Shown piece by piece: positions 1 to 5,189 of a stretch of DNA of 5,837 nucleotides. A program made the translations under genes and the position numbers. Origin of the DNA: Candidatus Campbelliibacteriota bacterium (GTDB lineage: Bacteria > Patescibacteriota > Minisyncoccia > Phycocordibacterales > CSBR16-193); assembly GCA_007129455.1 (NCBI GenBank), contig SKVL01000039.1, positions 1 to 5,837 on the forward strand, written 5' to 3'. The notes under the pieces are model-generated. The model made no database searches and had not been told where the DNA came from. It saw only the letters and a list, made by a program, of their open reading frames with translations. The first letter of the stretch is position 1, and each line of letters opens with the position of its first letter.

Positions 1-578
1 AAATAAGACATCGTCACCCCGAGAGAGCCTACGCTTGAAAGACGGCTTGCATAGATGGTGTCGGCCCCGGTCGCCGCAAGGTATGCGCCGGAGAGTCCGG
101 CCTCTCGTATAACGGCGACGGTCTGTTTACCGGAGCTCTTTAAAGTATTGGCTATCTCTTCGGCGGGAACCATATATCCGCCGTAGGAGTCTATAAGAAG
201 AATGACAGTTTCAATATCGGCATCTTTCTCAAGTGTATTCAAATGCATCATTATGACGTCAGAGCTGACGAACCAGTCATCATGCGAGTAGGTATCGAGC
301 TCCCCATAGAGAGTCACTATTCCGATACTTTCACCTCCTGCACAGTACCTGTACGGGGAACATACCCAGTATTCGCAGTCCCAACCGTCGAGATCCCAAT
401 CATCATAGTACCCGTAGTCGTCCCCCCAATCGTCCAAGAAATAAAACGACATCAATCCCACGCTTAACCAGTAGAATACCGCCGTAAAGAACAAAAATAT
501 CATAAGGAAGGCGAAAGACATCCTTTTGGTCCGAGAACGCCAATCCGTTGGCACTTTCTTACTGTCCAATTTTTCCAT
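1..578 (-). CDS. sppA: S49 family (SppA-like) signal peptide peptidase, N-terminal 192 residues, truncated by window edge
   Basis: Membrane-bound serine protease of the S49 (protease IV / SppA) family, which degrades cleaved signal peptides and other membrane-associated peptides. The frame is open from the ATG at 578 to the window edge, 192 codons plus two bases. Residues 22-48 form one membrane helix after a basic N-terminus, so the catalytic domain should be extracytoplasmic. Residues 49-79 are rich in Asp, Trp and Tyr with Cys68, Cys73 and Cys79, and contain a DxDxDGxxCE motif at 60-69. The S49 fold begins near residue 83 (ESIGIVTLYGEL), followed by IDSYGG (129-134), the nucleophile segment GLSGAYLAA with Ser163, and ADTIYA...SSVGSLGV (172-188). 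The Lys general base of the family lies about 50 residues after the Ser and would fall beyond the edge. The YGG in place of the usual PGG is unusual. No Shine-Dalgarno site precedes the start; a -10-like TAGAAT ends 6 bases upstream. Family call is firm; substrate is unknown. Confidence 0.9.
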   Translation of the reverse strand, partial: MEKLDSKKVPTDWRSRTKRMSFAFLMIFLFFTAVFYWLSVGLMSFYFLDDWGDDYGYYDDWDLDGWDCEYWVCSPYRYCAGGESIGIVTLYGELDTYSHDDWFVSSDVIMMHLNTLEKDADIETVILLIDSYGGYMVPAEEIANTLKSSGKQTVAVIREAGLSGAYLAATGADTIYASRLSSVGSLGVTMSY

Positions 579-584
579 ATTTAC

Positions 585-615
585 ATTCTAACTTAAAAAC
601 AACCATTACTCACAA
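585..615 (-). promoter_or_regulatory. Candidate promoter of the S49 peptidase gene, predicts leaderless mRNA
   Basis: On the minus strand the -10-like TAGAAT (590 to 585, 5 of 6 consensus) lies exactly 6 bases before the ATG at 578, which puts the expected transcription start on the A of the ATG. A weak -35-like TTGTGA (615 to 610) lies 19 bases further upstream. No Shine-Dalgarno sequence is present. Seen by eye; no expression evidence. Confidence 0.45.
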
Positions 616-652
616 TGTTTCTCCACTAAAAACCCGGACATTTAAAAGCAGA

Positions 653-1420
653 TCATTCCTTGGGTGGTAGCGGAATGAATACGCTGACTCTTCTTTTGTA
701 CTCGGCAAAATCGGGATGCTCCGACATTTTCTCTTCAAGCATGGGTATACCGGAGACCTTCAGTATCAAGAATGTGATGGTCAAAGGGCCGATGACACTC
801 CAAAGTCCGTAAGGGAACGGTGTGGCCACTATCCATATTCCCCACCAGAGCAGAACCTCTCCGAAATAATTGGGATGACGAGTGTATTTCCAAAGACCTT
901 CCATCATTAGTTTTCCTCGGTTGGCCGGGTTCTTGATGAACCTTGAAAGTTGCGCATCGCCCACCGACTCAAAAATGAATCCGGTAAGCCAGACCAATAC
1001 ACCCAATACGACCAAAACGTTGAAGGAGTCGTCTGCGAACTTGTTTATGATCAAAACCGGAGAGACGATAATGAAAAGCAAGGTGCCCTGCAAAATATAT
1101 ATCTGCAGATAAGACCGGATATAAAACCATCTTCCCCAAGTTTCTCGGTACTTCAAATATCTATAATCCTCCGACCCTTTTCTGTAACGCCTGTAAATAT
1201 GGTATGACAACCTCAACCCCCATACGGTGACCAGAGCGTTCACCAGAAAAGTCGTAATTTCGAAGTTTTGAGAAATATACAGAGAAAACCAGGCCAAAAC
1301 GACAAACCCCAACCCCCAAGCCACATCGGCGATGTCGTTTCTTTTTCTTACCAAAGAAAATATGAACCAAAAGGTCATATAAACCAGTAAGATCAATGCC
1401 AGTGTTAGAAAATATTCCAT
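653..1420 (-). CDS. DUF1295 / steroid 5-alpha-reductase-like membrane protein
   Basis: Complete 255-residue integral membrane protein of the DUF1295 family, related to the C-terminal domain of 3-oxo-5-alpha-steroid 4-dehydrogenases and to isoprenylcysteine methyltransferases (ICMT). About seven hydrophobic segments are visible (near 3-24, 33-50, 56-73, 104-125, 134-152, 186-204 and 205-225). Family marks are DVAWGLGF (32-39), RLSYHIYRR (70-78), GDAQLSRFIKNP (154-165) and the signature GLWKYTRHPNYFGE (175-188), followed by a cytoplasmic tail with IPMLEEK (225-231). In relatives, the RHPNY/GE region binds NADPH or S-adenosylmethionine. Substrate and exact reaction are not known for bacterial DUF1295 proteins; lipid or isoprenoid modification is inference. 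Length is normal for the family. An in-frame TAA lies just upstream of the ATG, so no longer start exists. No Shine-Dalgarno site is close enough: an AAGGAG lies 29 bases upstream. The next gene (S49 peptidase) starts 75 bases downstream. Confidence 0.92.
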   Translation of the reverse strand: MEYFLTLALILLVYMTFWFIFSLVRKRNDIADVAWGLGFVVLAWFSLYISQNFEITTFLVNALVTVWGLRLSYHIYRRYRKGSEDYRYLKYRETWGRWFYIRSYLQIYILQGTLLFIIVSPVLIINKFADDSFNVLVVLGVLVWLTGFIFESVGDAQLSRFIKNPANRGKLMMEGLWKYTRHPNYFGEVLLWWGIWIVATPFPYGLWSVIGPLTITFLILKVSGIPMLEEKMSEHPDFAEYKRRVSVFIPLPPKE

Positions 1421-1427
1421 ACTATCT

Positions 1428-1433
1428 TATATA
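1428..1433 (-). promoter_or_regulatory. Weak -10 candidate for the DUF1295 gene
   Basis: TATATA (minus strand, 1433 to 1428) ends 7 bases before the ATG at 1420, placing a transcription start about one base upstream of it. It matches the -10 consensus at only 4 of 6 positions and I see no -35 at good spacing. It is listed because its placement repeats that seen at four other genes in this window. Confidence 0.25.
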
Positions 1434-1463
1434 GTAGCAGTTTTTATTTCTCCTTGGAAATGC

Positions 1464-1498
1464 AAAAAATTCCTTTATTCTTGCAAAAAAGAAGGAAT
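1464..1498 (-). terminator. Possible weak intrinsic terminator after the small membrane protein gene
   Basis: Read on the minus strand, ATTCCTT (1498 to 1492) can pair with AAGGAAT (1475 to 1469) across a 16-base loop, and a T run follows immediately (1469 to 1464). The stem is AT-rich and the loop long, so termination would be inefficient. It lies about 75 bases after the stop at 1572 and before the DUF1295 gene. Confidence 0.25.
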
Positions 1499-1571
1499 CT
1501 TCATTACTGCCGGAACCAAAATATTGTTGATCTGAAAATTAAAGCCCAGTATTGAACCGAGCTTTGAAAAG

Positions 1572-1826
1572 TCAGAAGAGAAAATGAGAGACAACCAAGA
1601 GCGAAAGGCCGGCAAATACTCTAAGAACCGCCAGTTTTATCTTATTTTCATTGTCCTCAAAATCCCTGAAAGGTGGCGAGAGACGATACACATTCAGCAC
1701 ATACCCTCTTCGAGGTATCCCCTCTATCTTTTTTTTGTAATATGGTCTTTTGGATAATCTAATGACCGACCCGGTTACCCCGGACACGATAAGAGCCCCT
1801 GCCAAGATCCAAAGAAAGATATTCAT
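1572..1826 (-). CDS. Small two-helix membrane protein, unknown function
   Basis: An 84-residue protein I do not recognise. Residues 3-22 form an N-terminal hydrophobic helix and 63-84 a C-terminal one that ends the protein. Between them is a basic then acidic loop: KRPYYKKK (26-33), IPRRGYVLNVYRLSPPFRDF (37-56), DNEN (58-61). The positive-inside rule puts the basic loop in the cytoplasm and both termini outside. Two starts are possible. The ATG at 1832 directly abuts a GGGAGG (1838-1833), too close to work as a ribosome-binding site, whereas the ATG at 1826 lies 6 bases from it, so I chose 1826. This is the one gene in the window with a strong Shine-Dalgarno site. It stands alone: 142 bases or more separate it from the gene before and 151 from the gene after. 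No catalytic motif is visible; it could be an assembly or regulatory subunit, but nothing here shows that. Confidence 0.72.
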   Translation of the reverse strand: MNIFLWILAGALIVSGVTGSVIRLSKRPYYKKKIEGIPRRGYVLNVYRLSPPFRDFEDNENKIKLAVLRVFAGLSLLVVSHFLF

Positions 1827-1885
1827 TCTCATCCTCCCATATCTTTGATGTCTTAATGTACAGATCCGTTCTTTTAACTTACTTT

Positions 1886-1913
1886 ATTCTACAACAAGTC
1901 GTCCTTTCTGCAA
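1886..1913 (-). promoter_or_regulatory. Candidate promoter for the small membrane protein gene
   Basis: On the minus strand a -10-like TAGAAT (1891 to 1886, 5 of 6) follows a weak TTGCAG (1913 to 1908) at 16 bases. The predicted start near 1879 would give a leader of about 50 bases that includes the GGGAGG ribosome-binding site, unlike the leaderless arrangement of several neighbours. Confidence 0.3.
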
Positions 1914-1974
1914 TTTTTTGAGTATTAATTACATGCCCAAGAATATTTGCTTCTCAATATCAACCTTCATTGAT

Positions 1975-2598
1975 CTACCTCCCTCCCATGAAAGTGCCCA
2001 TCATCCCGGAGATACCCGACGAATGGTTAATGTGTTCCACTTCAACACCGGTAAAGTCAACTATCCTTTGAATATGAGCAGGTAAAGCCGAACCGCTTAC
2101 GGCATCTTTCATTTGCGACAAAGTACCTTTGGACGTTTTGCCCAGATCGATGATATTTCCGTCAGAGAATTGCAAAGTAAAATAATAAACCTTTCTCGGT
2201 GACGAGGTGCCGGTACCTCGGCCCCTGCCACTTCTGGAATTATTTGACCTTTCAAAGGTGTGATTGATAACGAGTTTGCTAAGCTTGGTGAGATCATATA
2301 TTTCTTCGTTTTTGTTTCTCGGTCTTTGATTTTTGATACGTAATTCATTCGTGTCTTTGTTGAAATCCAAATACCTTTTCCCTCCTTTCAAAAAAGAAAA
2401 TACACCACCGGCGGAAAACACCAGCCCTATTACCAACGCAACCACTGTTTCGGTTAGTTCTGTTTCCGAACCAATGGAAAAGATACCGAAAAGTAAAACA
2501 GCAATACCGATCAAAAGGAATATCCCTCCCAAAATATAATAAGAGGTGAACGATTGTTTCAAAATCAGTTCGTTACCCAGGTCTTTTTCTATTTTCAT
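1975..2598 (-). CDS. Two-helix membrane protein with PH-like soluble domain, unknown function
   Basis: Complete 207-residue protein without a family I can name. After a short polar N-terminus, residues 20-42 and 51-70 form two membrane helices joined by a short acidic loop (SETELTE). The rest is soluble and beta-rich: YLDFNKDTNELRIKNQR (76-92), IYDLTKLSKLVINHTF (100-115), KVYYFTLQFSDGNIIDLGKTS (136-156). Alternating strands such as LDFNKDTNELRI, a hinge strand pair and LQFSDGNIIDLG resemble bacterial PH-like domains that follow a two-helix anchor, but that is a pattern-level resemblance only. An Arg/Gly/Ser-rich insert (117-133: RSNNSRSGRGRGTGTSS) forms a flexible loop between two strands, and the C-terminus ends in a Gly/Met-rich tail (195-207). 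The domain should face the cytoplasm. No Shine-Dalgarno site; a consensus TATAAT lies 32 bases upstream. Neighbours on both sides are membrane proteins. Confidence 0.82.
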   Translation of the reverse strand: MKIEKDLGNELILKQSFTSYYILGGIFLLIGIAVLLFGIFSIGSETELTETVVALVIGLVFSAGGVFSFLKGGKRYLDFNKDTNELRIKNQRPRNKNEEIYDLTKLSKLVINHTFERSNNSRSGRGRGTGTSSPRKVYYFTLQFSDGNIIDLGKTSKGTLSQMKDAVSGSALPAHIQRIVDFTGVEVEHINHSSGISGMMGTFMGGR

Positions 2599-2630
2599 AA
2601 TTATTCAAACTAAATCTGCTAATATATTCA

Positions 2631-2636
2631 ATTATA
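2631..2636 (-). promoter_or_regulatory. -10 box of the PH-like membrane protein gene
   Basis: A perfect TATAAT on the minus strand (2636 to 2631) in a very AT-rich tract. The expected start near 2624 leaves a 26-base leader before the ATG at 2598. No convincing -35 is seen at 16-18 bases, and the AT-rich surroundings make a chance match possible. Confidence 0.4.
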
Positions 2637-2828
2637 GAATTTTTTTTATAAAAAATATCTTAATTTATCCACATAAGGTAAAGATAGCCCGGCTCGATAG
2701 ACTAGACAGATCACTGTAAGAAATAGGCCCGGACTGATTACTTGCCTCTACTCTTCTCCCTCCTTTCCAAAGCCATATACCTTGTAGGATCGTCAGAATA
2801 TCTGTAACCAGTCTCCTGTGAAAAATAA

Positions 2829-3713
2829 TTATTTGTTTACGAAAACCTTTTTTACCTCCTCGGAATTCCTCAGATAAAACAGCCACATTATGGGAAGCCC
2901 AATGAATATGACCGGAAACAACCAGAATAAAAAGAACTGCGAAATACTAAAATGCATGAACGTAGCAGGCGCAGCCTGAAAAATTATAAATGCTATAAGG
3001 AAAAACTTACAATTTTCAGGAAATCTCCGACTTCTTTTAAAAAATAGATAGAAGAGATTAATAGAGACCAAGAAAAGCGCTATGCCGGATATAATAATGA
3101 ACATTGAGATCATTAAATGCACACCCTCAGACCCCCAGGCCCCCAAAGTTGCAAAAGATGCAGCCGGAAGCAGCCCGAACCATATCAAATAGAAAAATAT
3201 TAATGATAAATAAATAAACAGTAATTGTTGAATTGCGGTAAATTCCTTTTTTTGAAAAACTTTATCATCTTCGTTTATTGTCTCCCCCTCATCAATTATG
3301 TCCCTGTTCTTAAAATATCTTACATTGAATTTTTTCAGCAAACTTAAGATAAAATAAAAAACCACTGAAAGAAAAGCAGAGCCTGTTAAAAAAATGAACA
3401 AGATTAGCAAAAGATAAAAACCTTTCTTAACTTTTTCCGAATCCTCATCAACATCACCCTTAACAGCTTCCCCAAAAACACTACGCTCCAACGACACTCC
3501 TTTATCTGAAACTTGCGGTTGCCCTCCAATACCCTCAAGTCCACCGGGAGAGATCTCCCATAGCTTCTCCTCCTCTATCATTCCCGAATGACCCGGCTCT
3601 GAAAAAGCAGAGCCCGCCCCTTCTACACCCGAGCTTTGAATGGCATGGACCAAGCTTGCTCCGGAAAGAAACAAAAAAAGACCAAAAAAGATTGGAAGTA
3701 TTCCTTTTTTCAT
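2829..3713 (-). CDS. Signal-peptide polytopic membrane protein, unknown function
   Basis: A 294-residue protein I do not recognise. Residues 1-24 are a good signal peptide: Lys2-Lys3, a hydrophobic core, then SLVHA with likely cleavage after Ala24. Residues 25-97 form a Gly/Ser/Glu-rich extracytoplasmic segment without cysteines. Four to five membrane helices follow (about 99-126, 162-182, 199-225, 237-255 and 259-281). The loop between the first two (127-158) is highly charged and probably cytoplasmic, and the C-terminus is short and basic. The same frame is open to an ATG at 4001, but that extension runs antisense through the gene at 3781-4284 and lacks coding character, while the ATG at 3713 begins a signal peptide and has a promoter at leaderless distance. 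Its base composition is more AT-rich than that of the flanking genes. Just past the TAA another frame continues as plausible coding sequence to 2738. Function cannot be assigned. Confidence 0.8.
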   Translation of the reverse strand: MKKGILPIFFGLFLFLSGASLVHAIQSSGVEGAGSAFSEPGHSGMIEEEKLWEISPGGLEGIGGQPQVSDKGVSLERSVFGEAVKGDVDEDSEKVKKGFYLLLILFIFLTGSAFLSVVFYFILSLLKKFNVRYFKNRDIIDEGETINEDDKVFQKKEFTAIQQLLFIYLSLIFFYLIWFGLLPAASFATLGAWGSEGVHLMISMFIIISGIALFLVSINLFYLFFKRSRRFPENCKFFLIAFIIFQAAPATFMHFSISQFFLFWLFPVIFIGLPIMWLFYLRNSEEVKKVFVNK

Positions 3714-3719
3714 TCTCAC

Positions 3720-3748
3720 ATTGTAACCATTCAAGCCCTTCCAGACAA
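3720..3748 (-). promoter_or_regulatory. Candidate promoter of the signal-peptide membrane protein gene, leaderless
   Basis: Minus strand: -35-like TTGTCT (3748 to 3743, 4 of 6), 17-base spacer, -10 TACAAT (3725 to 3720, 5 of 6), then 6 bases to the ATG at 3713. The predicted transcription start is the A of the start codon. There is no Shine-Dalgarno site. It supports 3713 as the true start. Confidence 0.5.
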
Positions 3749-3764
3749 CCCTCGGTGAAGAAAC

Positions 3765-3773
3765 TGGTATACT
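3765..3773 (+). promoter_or_regulatory. Extended -10 promoter of the plus-strand gene, leaderless
   Basis: TGGTATACT carries the TGn extension plus TATACT (3768-3773, 5 of 6). The ATG at 3781 comes 7 bases later, so the transcript would begin at or one base before the start codon. No -35 consensus is seen, which extended -10 promoters tolerate. The upstream part of this promoter overlaps the -35 of the divergent promoter (3743-3748). Confidence 0.45.
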
Positions 3774-3780
3774 TTGTAAT

Positions 3781-4284
3781 ATGAAAGAGAAAAACGGCAA
3801 CAACTTACTGCAAAAGATCTTCAAAGAGTTCGGTGTCAAAGACATGTACGAACTGGACAGATCAAACCTTGAATATGACCAGAAAGTCATCAAAGAAAAC
3901 TTGTTCGATGAGAACGATCCGGATCTTCTGAACAACAGAATAAAAGACAGGCTCTTGGATATAGATCTTAATGAGCTGGAAAAATATGAAAGACAGATCA
4001 TCCAAGGTATTTTGTGGCTCTGGTACCATCATGCCACCACAGTCGCCATCTGGAGGGATAAAGACCTGTCAAAAGCGAGAAGCCTTTGCAAAAAAGCGAT
4101 TGATAACTTATATCCGGAACACCCGAACAAGATCACCCCGATGATACATCTGCTTCTTCACGGAAAAATTGAAGAAGCAAGAAGGTGGAAGGAGGAAGAA
4201 GTCGAGGAAGTGGAGAAAGAGTATGCACTATACCTACTGGAAGAATACGAGAAAGGAACTTTCAAAGAAATAGCCTATAAATAG
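3781..4284 (+). CDS. Helical soluble protein, unknown family (possibly TPR-like)
   Basis: A 167-residue protein and the only plus-strand gene of the window. It has no signal peptide or membrane segment and is strongly charged. It appears nearly all alpha-helical: an N-terminal part (1-60) with LLQKIFKEFGVKDMYEL (9-25), a central aromatic and His-containing helix GILWLWYHHATTVAIW (76-91), then two helices DLSKARSLCKKAIDNL (95-110) and KITPMIHLLLHGKIEEARRW (117-136) that look like tetratricopeptide-style helical hairpins, and a Glu/Lys-rich C-terminal helix (137-158) that may be a coiled coil. No catalytic motif is certain; the WYHH cluster is the most distinctive local feature. It is divergent from the signal-peptide membrane protein gene, with 67 bases between starts, and convergent with the hydrolase gene, with 30 bases between stops. 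It has no Shine-Dalgarno site. A scaffold or binding role is inference from the helical layout only. Confidence 0.8.
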   Translation: MKEKNGNNLLQKIFKEFGVKDMYELDRSNLEYDQKVIKENLFDENDPDLLNNRIKDRLLDIDLNELEKYERQIIQGILWLWYHHATTVAIWRDKDLSKARSLCKKAIDNLYPEHPNKITPMIHLLLHGKIEEARRWKEEEVEEVEKEYALYLLEEYEKGTFKEIAYK

Positions 4285-4314
4285 CTTCTCCGACGGCACC
4301 CAACCTACTCTAGA

Positions 4315-5118
4315 TCACCTCTCTTTTAAACCCAAAAAAGAAGTCACCGTCTCCCATACCTCGGGGCGAAGAAGTAGGTCATTGTGAGATGCACCCTCAA
4401 CAGTGATGAGGTTCTTATTGTCCGATGGGATAGCTTCATATAACCTCATGGCCAACTCAAGCGGGACTATTTCATCAAGCGCTCCGTGAACTATGAGTAT
4501 CTCTCCGGTGTGGTCCTTCAGCCATCCGGCGGTGTCATACTCTTCCCGCAAAAGCAGACTAACGGGCAAAAAAGGATAGTGGATCTTGCCAACTTCGCTC
4601 AGTTTATCAAACGGCGCCAGTAAAACGACCTTATCCGGTTTCTGAATACTCTGATGATAGGCCACAACGGCCGTACCCAGACTTGTTCCCATTAAGAATT
4701 TTCTTTCATAACCGGCTCGATCGATGAAGTTTATTACATTTTCAACATCTTTTAAGATCAACTTTCGCGAAGGCCTCCTTGTATCATTTGAATAACCGGC
4801 ATACTCAACGAAAAGCAAGGATACGCCTCGGTCCTTCAATGTATCTTTGATAAAAGATCGACCACAGGCCGAGCCGGCATTTCCGTGGTAGTAAACGACA
4901 GCGGTATCGGCATATTCGTCTTTCAAGTAATACATCCTGGTGTCATTCACTCTTACCCTTTCACTGTCGGCAAAACCGGGACAGTTATCAAAATCTTGGT
5001 TGTCGGGAAAATAGATGTAGTTATTTTGGTTCAAGAACATATATATAAAAAGGATAAAAAGTGTCGCCAGCCCTATCAATACCGACTTGATCATAAAATG
5101 TTTAAAAATTTTCATCAT
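4315..5118 (-). CDS. Membrane-anchored alpha/beta hydrolase (Bem46/ABHD13-like)
   Basis: Complete 267-residue serine hydrolase of the alpha/beta fold. Residues 11-29 form an N-terminal membrane anchor, so the catalytic domain probably faces outside. Domain landmarks are in the family order: YYHGNAGS (76-83) forming the oxyanion-hole loop, EYAGYSND (105-112) after the third core strand, nucleophile elbow GTSLGT (144-149) with Ser146, LLAPFDKLSEVG (166-177), HGALDEIVP (211-219) with Asp215 and GASHND (242-247) with His245. This is the pattern of Bem46 / ABHD12-ABHD13 relatives, which act on lipids, acyl esters or peptides; the substrate is unknown. Length is normal. The start could be the ATG at 5118 or at 5115: an AGGA at 5124-5121 is 2 bases from the first and 5 from the second, which favours 5115, while a weak TATTCT nine bases upstream would suit a near-leaderless start at 5118. 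A perfect inverted repeat lies just upstream. Confidence 0.93.
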   Translation of the reverse strand: MMKIFKHFMIKSVLIGLATLFILFIYMFLNQNNYIYFPDNQDFDNCPGFADSERVRVNDTRMYYLKDEYADTAVVYYHGNAGSACGRSFIKDTLKDRGVSLLFVEYAGYSNDTRRPSRKLILKDVENVINFIDRAGYERKFLMGTSLGTAVVAYHQSIQKPDKVVLLAPFDKLSEVGKIHYPFLPVSLLLREEYDTAGWLKDHTGEILIVHGALDEIVPLELAMRLYEAIPSDNKNLITVEGASHNDLLLRPEVWETVTSFLGLKER

Positions 5119-5133
5119 CGTCCTGTCAGAATA

Positions 5134-5156
5134 GTCGGATACGAAGCAAATCCGAC
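5134..5156. promoter_or_regulatory. Perfect 7-base inverted repeat upstream of the hydrolase gene (operator or RNA hairpin)
   Basis: GTCGGAT (5134-5140) and ATCCGAC (5150-5156) are exact reverse complements separated by 9 bases. The repeat lies 16 bases upstream of the hydrolase ATG and 34 bases past the hicB-like stop. No T run follows on either strand, so it is not an ordinary intrinsic terminator. A weak -10-like TATTCT (5133 to 5128) directly abuts it on the minus strand, so a protein bound here would cover the promoter. A repressor operator or a leader hairpin are both possible. Confidence 0.4.
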
Positions 5157-5189
5157 AAAATTAGTCGCAAAAATTTGGTTAACTTTTTT

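Noticed and set aside
243..467. Plus-strand open frame of 74 codons
   Set aside because: It lies antisense inside the S49 peptidase gene, whose motifs are clear; the product (Val/Pro/Ile runs) has no support.
716..1370. Several open frames of 64-85 codons on both strands (716-910, 882-1112, 950-1207, 1161-1370)
   Set aside because: All overlap the DUF1295 gene, which is complete and carries family motifs; these are shadows.
2109..2539. Open frames at 2109-2348 (minus) and 2333-2539 (plus)
   Set aside because: Both lie inside the 207-residue membrane protein gene in other frames and have no start signals or recognisable motifs.
2599..2737. Possible small RNA between the 2598 start and the end of the membrane protein tail
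   Set aside because: Two near copies of a CCGGGC-TAT element are visible, but I find no terminator, promoter or stable fold to support an RNA gene.
2665..2886. Minus-strand 73-codon open frame across the end of the membrane protein gene
   Set aside because: It overlaps the real gene end, and the alternative frame ending at 2738 reads more like protein; no ribosome-binding site or promoter at 2886.
3714..4001. N-terminal extension of the membrane protein frame to an ATG at 4001 (96 more codons)
   Set aside because: It is antisense to the well-supported gene at 3781-4284, reads as Ser/Phe/Leu-rich shadow sequence, and the ATG at 3713 begins a proper signal peptide with a promoter at leaderless distance.
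4285..4314. Possible bidirectional terminator between the convergent genes
   Set aside because: The 30-base gap shows no stem with a T run on either strand.
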